Assembly (NCBI GenBank): GCA_032209605.1
Contig: JASFXZ010000008.1
Span: 2,914,001 to 2,978,000 of the forward strand
Direction: 5' to 3'
DNA from: Mactromeris polynyma
Taxonomy: Eukaryota; Mollusca; Bivalvia; Venerida; Mactridae
DNA: 64,000 bases
The first letter of the stretch is position 1. Each line of letters opens with the position of its first letter. Shown here piece by piece: positions 9,207 through 21,169 of this stretch. The notes under the pieces are model-generated. The model worked only from the letters and a program-made list of their open reading frames with translations. It made no database searches and was not told the DNA's origin. Position numbers and translations under genes: made by a program.

Positions 9207-11087
9207 CAGTAAAACCTCGATAATGAGACCACCAACGGGTCCGAGCTAAAGTGGTCTTAATATCGAGTTGGTCTCATTATTGAGTTTAGTCATATTGTGC
9301 GAATGTTGTGTTTTTTCCAAGATATTTGTGTTATTGATAACACTTCTGTTTCACATAAATGTAAGGGATTATTAATAATTATAAATAAAATTTCAATAAT
9401 GGAACAAAACAAGTTAATAACAGAATATAATTTTATTTGGATAAATAATGAAATATGGAAAAAACAATTTTCCTCAAATATCACGCTTTAAAATTTGAAT
9501 GTTTCTGAACAATACTGAACATGCAAATTTTTACTGAATTATGTTCACAGTTGATCATGTCTTCTTGAAACTAACACGCGATGAAATCACAATTTATACA
9601 AATGCACTTTGTTCAGTCACTTAGAAAAAAACATCTCTATTGTTGACTGTTTGCTGGCACATTTATCTTTCAGTGTCTGTTGCTCAAGTTCCTCTTGAGA
9701 TTTACCAAGATCCTGTGATAATGGAACCAAGTCTCTTGTCAAACAATACATTTTGATAACCATTTCAGAGCATCCTGGTCAGACTTGATCAGAAGTTGTT
9801 CAACGATTTCATCTTCTTCATCATCACTGTCAATAACAGAATTGTCGGTTTCAGAATCTTTAGTTTTCAAAGAGTCAAGAAGATTTTTCTCCCAATCAGG
9901 ATAAATGTCATCATTAGCTTGAATGTCTCCATCACAATAGACATATTCCTGGGCACTCATCACAGAATCAAACTTAATTTTCTCTGAGGCTGCTTGCATT
10001 AACTGCACTAACTCTGCAATTGGAGTGTCATCATCGTCATCATCACTGTCACTAAGTGTACATTCTGAGGGAATAACAATTCCAGTCTTAATGAAACACT
10101 TTCTCACTGTCTTAGGCCTGACTTGCTTCACACACGAAGCCACCCACTGAATAGCGTCCAGAACATTCACAGATTTGGACAAACTCACAGCTGAACTCTT
10201 TTCATCTGAATCAATTTTGGACAATACACACCGTATGAGTCTCTTTCTGTACAGTTGCTTAACATTCTGGATTATCCCTTGATCAAGGGGTTGGAGACAG
10301 ATGTGGTATTAGCTGGTAGGAAAATCATCTTTACATTGGTCAGCTGAAGTGCATGAGGATGGGACGTTGCATTGTCCAGGAGAAGCAACACATTTCTACC
10401 TGCACGTTTCATTTTTTTGTCAAAAGATTTGATCCAGTCAGTGAACAGAAAAGTGTTCATCCAGGCTTTTTTATTGAACCTCCATGTTACAGGTAAACTT
10501 GCAGGGTTTATATGCCGAAAACAACGCAGCTTAGCACTCTTGCCAATGACTAATGGTGTTTCAAAATCACCTTCCATGTTGACACACAACATAACAGTCA
10601 ACCTATCCTTTGATTTTTTACCACCTTTACAATCTTCTCCACATACGGACAAAGACTTATCAGGTAAAGCACGGAAAAACAACCCTGTTTCATCCATGTT
10701 GTAGATGTCTTTCTCAGAATACCCAGCTATGATTGTAGGCAACTTGTCTTTCCAGTCCGCGACTGTCTCCTGAGAAACACTACCACTCTCACCACAGACA
10801 CTAGCAAAAGAAATGTTGTGACGATTTCTGAAGCAACACAACCAACCATTAGAAGCCTTAAACTCTTCCGTTGAAAGTCCAAGCTCAGCAGCATAAACAA
10901 GAGCTTTTTCCTGCAACATTGGACCAGCCACAGGTATACCCTGGGACCTTGCCATCTGAAACCATTCCCACATGAGATTATTTATTTCTTCTACCGGAGA
11001 TTTTTTAGAAAGACATTTTCTCTTGTTAGAATAGTTGTCCTTGTAACCTTCCATAAGTTCCGCCTTTCTCTTCAGGATTGAATGAAC
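9207..11087 (-). mobile_element. pogo/Tigger-type DNA transposon (partial)
   Basis: A terminal repeat CAGTAAAACCTCGATAATGA starts at 9207 right after a TA dinucleotide, and a subterminal inverted partner (GTTGGTCTCATTATTGAG) lies at about 9268-9285. The broken transposase on the minus strand follows. The element interrupts repeat X, whose other copy reads on past the insertion point. A matching terminal repeat was not seen to the right between 11.1 and 13 kb, so the right end is lost, too diverged, or the boundary given here is only the end of the recognised exon. Confidence 0.75.
9739..11087 (-). pseudogene. pogo/Tigger transposase, one frameshift
   Basis: From 11,087 leftwards the frame encodes a CENP-B/Tc5-type DNA-binding region (EINNLMWEWFQMARSQGIPV ... 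ASNGWLCCFRNRHNI) and a DDE_1 core with catalytic Asp in NMDETGLF and in LLLLDNATSHPH. The frame is lost near 10,290-10,300 just after NTTSV; the third catalytic region and an Asp-rich tail (DSDDDDDD, DSDDEEDE) continue one base out of frame to a stop at 9739. A 3' splice site (TTTAATTTTCAG then GTTCATTC) precedes the first codons, so the N-terminal helix-turn-helix was probably on an upstream exon that I do not find. Such enzymes cut and paste the element at TA sites in the nucleus. One indel means this copy cannot make a full enzyme unless the indel is a sequence error. Confidence 0.88.
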
Positions 11088-11139
11088 CTGAAAATTAAAG
11101 CATATCAAATATTGTAGGTGCATGTTAATATAAAAAAAA

Positions 11140-13780
11140 ATACTAGAAGTGTGTAATGATAATAATAACAGGTAATGCTACAGACGGGACAATTCTATCA
11201 CTGAAATTACTGGCTTAAACTGTTCTTCAATAATGTAATTTTAACATCTTAATTTCCAGCTTTCACAGCCATCCGCAATTTTACAACTGCTTTCTCAGCA
11301 AATTGTCATTACATTTAATTTATCCTATAAACAGGGTTTGTGAAGCAGATGTCAAATTAAATCACCTGAGTCTGAAAATCAAAATAATTATAAAATCAGA
11401 CGATATTCAAAGTTCAGTATTTTCCTCTTACTAATTCAATGCATTTCTGAATTCAGGATTCTGGATGCCTTTTTGCGACCACCAAACAATATTGTATAAT
11501 ATTTTACCCCTGAAATCTGTATGCTAATATTTATTTAGTATCAAACTAAAGCGTCAAATAAGATATGGAGCCACAACAAAGGTGTTATTAACAAGTTTTC
11601 AATTATTTACGTATTTACTATTGCGCATGTCACTTTTAAAGGCATGTAAAACATATGATATATTAAAATTCACATCTATGATAAATAATTACCATATTAT
11701 TTGATCTTTTGTTGAATTGCAACAAACTTATAATCTAATATGGCAAACTTTAGGTATACATGAAGCAGACTGAAATGGTGTACGTTTACCATACAGCGCT
11801 TTGATTCCAGCCATGCAATATCAACGCAGCATATTTTGATATTTGACTTTTTTAACATGCCTGATTTAGCCAATGATAAAATCGCAGCACACCATTTAGC
11901 TAATCTGTTTTATTTCACGTAATTCATCCTTTACAGAAGGCAGTGTTTCGTTTTTTCATGGAGTATTGTACTGACAGCATAAATAACATTGCAGCCACAT
12001 TTTCTAGAACCACAAAATGCTAAGTAACGGGATTAAAAATTTACGCCAATTTCGCACCCACAGCTGCACGAATAGCCTTACAATATTACACATTTATAAG
12101 CTTCGGAATAGATTTTCAATTTATTTTGTTGTTCTACTAATTTACATAATCAAAGCACTATGACAAGAGCTATCTACTGTGCGTACAGTTGCATAAGTTT
12201 TATGTACACATGTTAACTGTCATACTTTTAGGACATAAGCGAGTAGTAGCAAGCGGCTGACAGATTGGCTATGGGCATATGTCAATTGGTCTGTCTGTTG
12301 TGGTAGAGTTATGAATCCGAGGGTGATTATTCAGGTGTGGAAATAAGTGCATATTGATAACAGAGAGAAATCAAAGCGCTGAAAGCGTTGGAAGACTGTC
12401 GGCTTGATCATCTCTGAATATGTGGCTCGACTCGTTTTTGTTATAACTTACTGTTGCTATTCCCGGGCTACATATATACTCCCAATATATATCAGAGAAT
12501 TTTTGTTATAACTAACAGTGGTTATCTCCAAGTTACATGATTATATACTCAATACCTTAAATATCAGAGATTTTGTTATAATTTCATACTTCATATGTAC
12601 TCATACGCTACCGAGCATTAGAAGAGGTGCCTCCCCTCTCTTTTCTTGCCATCTAATACATTTCAAAGATTTTTTTAATTTGATTTGTTATTTTAAACAT
12701 AAACCAAAATGTTATTACATAATTATGTTCTAAAAGGAGACGTAGGTTCAAAGGGACAAAATACTAAAACATTTTGATGGATGCACTGATGTTTATGTCT
12801 TGCACATCCACAAAGCGCGTATCATGGTACTTGTATTACCACATTTCATTACAAGCCCTTGAAACTGATGAAGTTGTTATCCACACAAACTACATATGTT
12901 ATATATTGGACAGACAAACCAATGACAGGATGATTCTAGTCTTCACCTTGATAAACATTGTTTGAGGGAGTTTAAATACAAGGCATCAAGTACTACTAAC
13001 ACCATTATTTTGTAAAAAATATTTAATTCAACTTCTATCTATTTAATAATGCTGTCTAGAAAGCAGTGATCAAGAGTTTAAAGCGTATCTCTACAATTCA
13101 TGTGTTGTATAAACATGCTCAGCAACTTAAAGTGAGCAACATCGATCCACTTTTCTTTCAAAACTGCAGTTATGCATAGACCAATAAAAAAGCTCACGGC
13201 TAATAACAAATAATAATGACCAGATCAGTTAAATATAACTTTATTTTAATTTAAAACGTTTTCTATCACATTCCGTTATACACAGACACACGCACACACA
13301 ATAGCCAATTCGCCATGACATATTAAGCTCTCTGGCCAAGCTGAAATTGAGGAAGTTTTACCATGCAAAACCTGCAAAACTTTATGTTTCGTATTATCAT
13401 CATCAATTTCATAATATGAAATTTTAAGTGACAAATGTACTAAATTTCAATGTATGTGGACTAGAGGTATTAGTCTTTGAAAACTTTGGATAAATATTGG
13501 GAACTGACAAAATAATTCATATTCTTGATAAAACCAGAGCTACATTTCATTGCATTTGTAATTATAATACTTCATTTTTTATGTTTCATTAAGAAGAAAA
13601 AATAGCACTTCGGTTTAAAATGTTGCAACAAAATATATTTGTCAATACACTGGTCATTTCTAGAACAGTCACCTTCATCTATACTACTGTATTTTTATCC
13701 ATGTTAATAAATAGATGTTAACTTGACAATGCTTATTGCACAAATAATACATTTATGACATAAATTACAAAAGTTCCATA
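11140..13780. other. 2.6 kb without recognised gene
   Basis: AT-rich. Only short chance frames. TATATCAGAGA-type motifs repeat loosely at 12,470-12,570. Any missing first exon or right terminal repeat of the pogo element would be expected here but is not recognisable. Confidence 0.4.
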
Positions 13781-13784
13781 CTTT

Positions 13785-14526
13785 TGTAACAGGAGCCGTT
13801 TCAACCCAGGTTCTGGTCGTGGTTTTGATCTTTTTATTTGTTTTCTACTGGCTTAAAGAATAACAATAACGTGTAAGGAAGTGATGGTGGTTTATTTTAG
13901 GAATAAGTCTTATGCGGATTTATCAATTATCACATGTATTGTTTATAGTTACAAAATACTAAGACAAGATGTTATTGGTAATAATATAAATTGAATTATG
14001 CGGATTTATCAATTATCACATGTATTGTTTATAGTTACAAAATACTAAGACAAGATGTTATTGGTAATAATATAAATTGAATTAATGGTGCAAACATGCA
14101 ACTCTCAAGCTATAGTAATTAGAATAAAAGATTCCTTCATTACAAATAAAACAATGACTAATATAAAATGACCATGTCAAACGACAAATAGGTAAAAGTT
14201 ACCTTGATAGTCTGGAGACAATGGCAAAGATTGGTCAGATTCAATGCCTTATATAGGAAAACTTCCCGCCAAATACTGGATTTAGATCATGTACCATGTA
14301 ATACACTAATTCCTACAAAACTACATGAAGATACTGATATATAGACGTTGGAAAACTGGAAAAACTTGTATTACTTAATATAAAGACTGACCGAAAAGCA
14401 TGCATTAATTGATATGTTTAGATAACTAGTACTATTGGACATTAAATCAGGCAAGGCCATATAATTATTGGTTTTAATACTGAAGGATGTAAAATGAGGT
14501 ATACGAAATAAACCATTCCTGCTACA
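13785..14526 (-). repeat. LTR (3' LTR of the element)
   Basis: Begins TGTAACAGGAGCC on plus and ends TTCCTGCTACA. Contains an internal direct repeat with an 86-bp period (starts 13,911 and 13,997, TATGCGGATTTATCAATTAT), duplicated identically in the other LTR, so the duplication predates this insertion. Confidence 0.93.
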
Positions 14527-14541
14527 TTCCCCCTCCCTTAA
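14527..14541 (-). promoter_or_regulatory. Polypurine tract
   Basis: On the minus strand TTAAGGGAGGGGGAA directly abuts the TG start of the 3' LTR, the position at which plus-strand DNA synthesis is primed. Confidence 0.8.
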
Positions 14542-14832
14542 GACCTAATTTTCCCCCATAAATATTCTAAAAATTAGTCACTTCAAAACAAAAGCAGGAA
14601 TAAAATGTAGAAATGTATCACATATATACATATATAGTGAAAACATTACTATCACATAATCATAACCTGAAAACAAACATGGTATTAACTCACAAATTCC
14701 AAAGTAATAAGTACTAAATAATTATAATTATATTGATAGTTCAGATAAATGTGTCCATGTTATTTTTAAGAGAGTCCACAAGAGAAAAGGTATGTTTCTG
14801 AATCTTTACACTTCACATTTTTAAATAGCACT

Positions 14833-15330
14833 TTAATGTTTCTTGAATTTGATTTTCAACTTTCCATCTTCATTAAACGAAGTTGTCTCATCACGACAGA
14901 CTTGTCCATTTCTGACGAGTTGTTCTAGCAAGCTGGGGTCTATTATACTCCTTCTCTTCTCTGCCATTCTAGTTCTATGGTTAAATTGATATGGTGTAAC
15001 GTTCTTTGGATTTATATATTTATCATTGTTGACTTCAGATTCTGTAATGCTTGTTTCTTTCCCATGTTGTTTTTGAATTTGATGTTTTCTTGTGTTGTAC
15101 TTTCTTCCACTTTTAAAAGGGCAGTGGGAACATTGGTATAACTTGATGGTAGGGAGGTGCTTATTATCCCAATGGCGGTTAAAAGATGAAAAGCTGGAGT
15201 AGCTGTTGGGCCCACATTCTCCAACCGGACACGGTGTAGAAACACCAGGCCAATATGGCCTTTTCTGCTTCTCAGATTCTATAAATGACTCTACTTCAAC
15301 ATCTACCCCTTCTAAAATCTCAAGTGACAT
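14833..15330 (-). CDS. Zinc-finger ORF inside LTR element
   Basis: 165 codons from ATG at 15,330. Residues about 30-50 hold CPVGECGPNSYSSFSSFNRH followed by WDNKH, a C2H2-like finger, and the next segment CSHCPFKSGRKYNTRKH then QIQKQH is a second one. The rest is basic and hydrophilic with a Lys-rich end (KIKFKKH). A good 3' splice site (TTTGTCTTTTCAG) lies just before the start codon, so the protein may be read from a spliced transcript starting in the 5' LTR, possibly joined to the ORF at 16,246-16,557. No capsid or enzyme motif is seen. Candidates are a captured host zinc-finger exon or a divergent nucleic-acid-binding Gag remnant; function unknown. Confidence 0.6.
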   Translation of the reverse strand: MSLEILEGVDVEVESFIESEKQKRPYWPGVSTPCPVGECGPNSYSSFSSFNRHWDNKHLPTIKLYQCSHCPFKSGRKYNTRKHQIQKQHGKETSITESEVNNDKYINPKNVTPYQFNHRTRMAEKRRSIIDPSLLEQLVRNGQVCRDETTSFNEDGKLKIKFKKH

Positions 15331-16245
15331 ATTGAACTGAAAAGACAAATTATGCAACAAATTTTTAACAAAATTGGATATGAGTCAATCTGTTAATATC
15401 TCAGCCTGGACAACATAGCTTTCTGAGATAAACTCCATTGTAGGAACTAATCCTAGGCTCATTTATTAATACAGTGATCTTGTGACGATAGGATATCTAG
15501 ATTATCCTTCTGTTACACAAGTATCACAATTAATCGAGATGCAGTCCGTATTAAAGATTAAAATCAACATCAAATCTTGTAAATTCATTTAACATAAAAT
15601 TCACAATTACTGAACTAATTACCAATGTTTATACATGTATATTTAATTTAAATGTATAACATTGTAATATTGATATGAAATATAAAAGCAAGAGGTTACA
15701 GTAAGCACCGATGACATAACTCAACATGAATGATTAAATTATAATTTTAGGTCAACCGGCCTAGTTATATCATATTAAGATAGGCATATATGTATTAATG
15801 CCTTTTTTTTTTAAATTTGTTCATATCATCTATTTTATTATTTTATTGTCTTGACATGCATCTAACTACTAATCTATAGTTTAAATGCAATCAATGTTTT
15901 AATTACATAACATACAATGTCCAATTGTATGATGTTTAATATTTATTTAACTCATATTGACTAGCAATGACAATATGATAAGAAATCACATTTTATCCCA
16001 AAAACTGGTATATATACAATGAAGGTTAATTTAGCCTTTAAATACATTAAGTAGGCTTTTTTCACTTATTGGTGAAAATACAGCCTTTGTTGTACATGTA
16101 AAACATTTAATTGATTAAGTTTATACATAAACAAACACATTATAATGGGGTTAAATTAGACCCCTAATAGTTAACAGGCTTCCTTTTTATCATAGTTTAC
16201 GATTATTGAGCCCCGATCAGTTAACTGTATTCAACATATAGTAAC

Positions 16246-16557
16246 TTATAACCCATCTATTAAGATGGTGAAAATATGACTTTGAGCTTTACTTGTCTGC
16301 CAGTTCTTGTGTGATGGTAGGTCATATTTTGACCTTTCAGTTTTAATCTGTGTAGACATAGTGTAGTGGTGCTTGCTTTGTGTAGTACCAGCATGATCTA
16401 CCCCTGGGATTTGCTGTGTTGGAACATGTGACCCACCCTTGTTTGAATAGCCAAAGTGTGTAGTATTAACAGCAGGTGAATTATCAATAAAGTTTGGATA
16501 AGGGTTACCAAGTTGAACGTTTTTAGAACCTACACCTTTATCATTCATTCTGAACAT
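16246..16557 (-). CDS. Small ORF of unknown function in LTR element
   Basis: 103 codons from ATG at 16,557, about 290 bp inside the 5' LTR and thus the first ORF of the transcript. Composition is polar with many Asn, Ser, His and Gly (KGVGSKNVQLGNPYPNF, HVPTQQIPGVDHAGTTQSKH). No transmembrane segment, coiled coil or zinc motif. I do not recognise a family. It could be the remnant of a gag start or the first exon of the zinc-finger ORF; it could also be non-coding. Confidence 0.35.
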   Translation of the reverse strand: MFRMNDKGVGSKNVQLGNPYPNFIDNSPAVNTTHFGYSNKGGSHVPTQQIPGVDHAGTTQSKHHYTMSTQIKTERSKYDLPSHKNWQTSKAQSHIFTILIDGL

Positions 16558-16827
16558 GTTTTATTTCAACTTGTTATGGTTTATTTTATTTATCAGTTTA
16601 TTGGATATTTGTTATAAGTTTAATTACTTATACTTTTAAATTTACTTTAAATTAATGACCTAATTATTGACCTCTTACAATTATTTTACTTTTAATAACT
16701 CTTTAAATGAATGACTTTATCATTGTTGCATTGCTATTATTATAATCTTATTCTTCAATAAACTCACAGTGGTGACTTATTTAATTAACTAATGAAGAGA
16801 AACTAACATTAACAGTAGACAAACTAA

Positions 16828-16846
16828 GATCCTGGTCACGGCACCA
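16828..16846 (-). promoter_or_regulatory. tRNA primer-binding site
   Basis: On the minus strand, two bases after the LTR end, TGGTGCCGTGACCAGGATC occurs. It begins with TGG, complementary to a tRNA CCA end, and 19 bases could pair with a tRNA 3' terminus. Which tRNA was not determined. Confidence 0.75.
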
Positions 16847-16848
16847 AA

Positions 16849-17590
16849 TGTAACAGGAGCCGTTTCAACCCAGGTTCTGGTCGTGGTTTTGATCTTTTTA
16901 TTTGTTTTCTACTGGCTTAAAGAATAACAATAACGTGTAAGGAAGTGATGGTGGTTTATTTTAGGAATAAGTCTTATGCGGATTTATCAATTATCACATG
17001 TATTGTTTATAGTTACAAAATACTAAGACAAGATGTTATTGGTAATAATATAAATTGAATTATGCGGATTTATCAATTATCACATGTATTGTTTATAGTT
17101 ACAAAATACTAAGACAAGATGTTATTGGTAATAATATAAATTGAATTAATGGTGCAAACATGCAACTCTCAAGCTATAGTAATTAGAATAAAAGATTCCT
17201 TCATTACAAATAAAACAATGACTAATATAAAATGACCATGTCAAACGACAAATAGGTAAAAGTTACCTTGATAGTCTGGAGACAATGGCAAAGATTGGTC
17301 AGATTCAATGCCTTATATAGGAAAACTTCCCGCCAAATACTGGATTTAGATCATGTACCATGTAATACACTAATTCCTACAAAACTACATGAAGATACTG
17401 ATATATAGACGTTGGAAAACTGGAAAAACTTGTATTACTTAATATAAAGACTGACCGAAAAGCATGCATTAATTGATATGTTTAGATAACTAGTACTATT
17501 GGACATTAAATCAGGCAAGGCCATATAATTATTGGTTTTAATACTGAAGGATGTAAAATGAGGTATACGAAATAAACCATTCCTGCTACA
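16849..17590 (-). repeat. LTR (5' LTR of the element)
   Basis: Same 742-bp sequence as 13,785-14,526 with no difference noticed by eye, including the internal 86-bp duplication. Near-identity implies recent insertion or gene conversion. Confidence 0.93.
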
Positions 17591-17896
17591 CTTTTAACAG
17601 ATCATTACATCCATGCTTTCATACACAATTTTATGAGAAAATGTACTGGTCAACCAGACTGAACAGCAATTTGCAGAAAACTGCATAGATCTACATTGTA
17701 ATATCAGTACATGACCAAAAATATGATGTCAAGGAAGTTTGGTTACATCTTGAAAATCTTGTTGTTCTAGGTTTTTTGGTTAAATGTTTAAAATCATGTT
17801 GTTCAATGTTTTTAATATCTTTAAATTTCTCCTTACAACAATGGTAGTTACGTAATTATTATCATAAATTGTATTCATTTCAATGAAGGCAATATA

Positions 17897-18745
17897 AAAA
17901 CAAGAGGACCATAGTGGCCCTATATCTCTCAGCTGAGTTCATTGCCATGTTGGCTTCAAGAGAGTCCAAGAGGATTTTCAATGATTTGACATTGTGATCT
18001 ACCTTTTGACCCAACAGGACCCAGTATCACACTGGACTTACATTTTTAAGACAAATATTCTGATCAAGTGTCATGTGGCAAATGCAGCCTCCGAGAATCC
18101 ACAAGGATTTTCAATCATTTGATCCTTCAGGAGAGTCCAAGAGGATTTTCAATGATTTGACATTGTGATCTACCTTTTGACCCAACAGGACACAGTACCA
18201 CACTGGACTTACATTTTTAAGACAAATATTCTGATCAAGTGTCATGTGGCAAATGCAGCCTCCGAGAATCCACAAGGATTTTCAATCATTTGATCCTGTG
18301 ACCTAGTTTTTGACCTCAGATGACACAGTTTCAATATTGAGCTAGATATTATTATTGCAAATATTTTGACCAATCTCATGTAGATAAAATAAAACATGTG
18401 ACCACTGGAAGGTCTTTTGACCCCACATAACCCAGTTTCAAACTTGATCTAAATTTCATTGAGGCAAACATTCTGACCATGTCTCATATAGATCAAGTAC
18501 AAAATGTGACATATGGAGTGTTAACAAGGTTTTACTATAATTTGAACTAGTGACCTAGTTTTTGACCCGAGATGACCCAGTTTCGAACTTCGCCTAGATT
18601 TCATTGCGACAAACATGCTGACCAAGATACATGCAGATCAGGTAGAGATGTTACCTCTAGAGTGTTAACAGTCTAAATTGTTGACGACAGAAGACGCAAC
18701 GGACATAGGACACAGGGCGATCCCAATATCTCACCAAAAATGTGT
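17897..18745 (+). repeat. Interspersed repeat with 171-bp internal tandem units
   Basis: Starts AACAAGAGGACCATAGTGGC, ends near GGCGATCCCAATATCTCACC. Two close copies of a unit with AGAGTCCAAGAGGATTTTCA start at 17,961 and 18,132, followed by diverged units containing TGACCTAGTTTTTGACC. It resembles repeats I know as common in bivalve genomes; no coding capacity. Confidence 0.7.
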
Positions 18746-19420
18746 TTTAGAAACAGAAAAGCTTAACATTCTGTTATAGTTATTCAAGTGTAATTATAAC
18801 TAGAAATATTTAAAGATTTCTGCCACACGTTAATGATTTACAACACATATCAAAATGTTCAACTGTCAGGTAGCAGTGACACATACTAATAGACAATCTC
18901 AAGGGTTTGCCAGAATTATATTCATGAACAAAACATTGTCTGGCAAAAAAACAAGACATCAATAATTCAATCACAATTGCCAAAAATGTGTCCACACTGT
19001 TGTTTCAGTTTTAAAAACTTCATCTGCGCAATGGAAAAAATATTTTTAACAACAGTTTTACATAAGTAACACCAGGATGTTTTCACTGTGACTTCTGATC
19101 AAACTGTCCGCCTTCTTGACACCACATTATACAAAGAGGGTCAGCACTCCAATGGAACTCTTCTCAGCATCGAATAATCTTTCGTCGTCAGTGTCACTAA
19201 ATAAAAAATACATGCATATTTACACTCAATACATGTAAAAACACACATTATGTACATGAGATATGTCTTTAAAAGGTCATTTTAGCCCGTTTAAAAAATT
19301 ACTTTTGATATGAAAATACCTGTTGATTGAAAACCAAGTTAGCTTCACCATTGCGTAAGATTTAAGTTATAATATGCTCATGTTTTATTCATTTGTTTAA
19401 TTAACCAAACATAAAACTAG
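18746..19420. other. No feature seen
   Basis: AT-rich sequence between two interspersed repeats; no gene recognised. Confidence 0.4.
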
Positions 19421-19442
19421 AAATGTGTCCATTAGGACACAG

Positions 19443-20252
19443 ATGCCCCCACTTGCAGCCTTTGTCACAAAGCAAATGCTATTATTCTGCTCACAGTTTA
19501 TGAATGGGTATCCAAATTACCAAGTGAACAACTGTACTGATTATGGTGATAAGTCAAGGGCCATAACTTTGCACTTACAGGACACAGGCAAAACCCCAGG
19601 TGCACAACTATACAGGTTAATGAGCATTCCTGTACAGTTTGGTGAGTATAGCTGATATACTGTTGGAGATATACGCAACACAAAATTGCAAGCTCTGTAT
19701 GCTATATTTTCACTAAATCAAGGGCCATAACTTTGCACTTACTGGGCTCACTGAATTATGAATCCCGAGGTGCAATATAACACATGCTTGTGAACATTTC
19801 TGTAGTCTTATAACTCTGGCTCATATACTTTTGGAGATATGTGCCACACAATAGGTTATATTTTCACTAAGTCAAGGACCATTACTTTGCACTTACTTGG
19901 TATAGCCAAACATGAACCCCAGGTGCACAACTACACATGCTGGTGAACATTCCTGCAAAGTGTAATGACTGGCTCATATACTTTGGAGATATGAGTGACA
20001 CAAGATTGCATACTCAGTAGGCTATATTTTAACTAAGTCAAGGACCATAACTTTGCACTTACTGGGTACAGCCAAACATGAAACCCCAGGTGCACAACTT
20101 CATATGCTGGTGAACATTCCTGTAAAGTTTAATGACTCTGGCTCATATTATACTTTTGGAGATATAAGTGACACAAGATTTTGTGATGGACGGAAGGAAG
20201 GACGGACAGACGGACAAATCTATACGCCCCCCCCCCTTCAGAGTGGGGGCAT
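19443..20252 (+). mobile_element. Interspersed repeat, 11-bp TIRs, 160-bp internal units, copy 1
   Basis: Bounded by ATGCCCCCACT (19,443-19,453) and its exact inverse AGTGGGGGCAT (20,242-20,252). Inside, a unit with AAGTCAAGGGCCATAACTTT and CCCAGGTGCACAACT is repeated four times at about 160-bp spacing. Near the right end there is a GGACGGAAGGAAGGACGGAC run and a poly-C stretch. A second copy is at 44,009-44,672. Probably a non-autonomous element common in molluscs; no real ORF. Confidence 0.75.
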
Positions 20253-20388
20253 AAACTATATTTCCTATGGTTAAAACATCACTAAACATGCATTTATAAA
20301 GAATGAACTCATAATGTATTAATTTGTTGAAGAAAATGTTTGAACATCATAAAATTAAATACAAAAATCCATTTTTTTAACAATCAGG

Positions 20389-20591
20389 CAATTTTACAGG
20401 TTTTGACTGCAAGTAATATGGCAAAAAAAGATTTTTTCAATCGGTTTTACATTGCAATGGTTCTTATTAAAGATGTTTTAGCCAATGTAACAACAATACT
20501 GGATAAAGCCAATTCAAACATTTTATGTTCAGATGAGCCGGATATATCTTTAAACAATTTCATGTTAAGTTCATATCTTGCATCGCTAGTA
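20389..20591 (+). CDS. Possible isolated exon, unknown protein
   Basis: An open frame (AILQVLTASNMAKKDFFNRF ... SLNNFMLSSYLASL) is bracketed by a plausible 3' splice site (TTTTTTTAACAATCAG) and a good 5' splice site (GCTA then GTAAGT). The peptide is helical-looking and not low-complexity. No partner exons were found and I do not recognise the family. Could be a chance frame in AT-rich DNA. Confidence 0.25.
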
Positions 20592-20769
20592 AGTTCATGA
20601 CATTTGAGAAATCTTACATTTTGCGTTTTAAATGTACCTTAATTAATATACTTAGTATACTTTATTCACCATGATTTTTATCACATTTCTCAGTTTCTTA
20701 CAAAATTGTAAATGGAAAACATAGGCTCCGTAGTTAAGCACTTTAAGCATGGCGAAAAACAAATGAATT

Positions 20770-21169
20770 AGGCCTACATTAAACATGTGTTTGTTCCCCC
20801 TCCCGCGACCCTAGCCCACCAGGGTAGGGTAGGTAGGTAGGGCAGATATTTTTTTTCATAATTTGTTTGCACAAGCTTAAAATGTGTTCTGTATAGATTT
20901 AACATCTTAATAGATTTATTTTCATTAGGGTAAGTAAAAATATGATACTTGTAGCTAAAATCTATTTATCCTTGCTTCATAGATTTATTGAAAATGTGAC
21001 TACTCAACTGACTGGTACCAGCGATTCCAGTGTTTCGTACCCAATAGCTATTGTAGCGCGGGAATATTTGTACCCGGCAATTTTAACCTCAATAAAATAT
21101 TTACGGTAGGGGTAATTTTCAACGGTCGGTCGTGGGAGGGGAAACAAACAATATTTTATTATTGGCCTT
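20770..21169. mobile_element. TIR element (about 400 bp)
   Basis: AGGCCTACATTAAAC ... TTTGTTCCCCCTCCCGCGAC on the left is the imperfect inverse of GTCGTGGGAGGGGAAACAAA ... TATTATTGGCCT on the right. A GGTAGGGTAGGTAGGTAGGG run lies inside. MITE-like, non-coding. Confidence 0.65.

Larger units (their letters stand above)
13785..17590 (-). mobile_element. Non-autonomous LTR retrotransposon, minus strand
   Basis: Two 742-bp LTRs (13,785-14,526 and 16,849-17,590) look identical by eye and read TGTAGCAGG...CTCCTGTTACA on the minus strand. A 4-bp CTTT flanks both outer ends (13,781-13,784; 17,591-17,594). A primer-binding site next to the right LTR and a polypurine tract next to the left LTR show that the element reads right to left. 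The internal region is only 2,322 bp and no protease, reverse transcriptase, RNase H or integrase motif is visible; it has two small ORFs instead. It must have been mobilised in trans. The superfamily (BEL or Ty3-like) cannot be fixed without pol. Confidence 0.92.
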
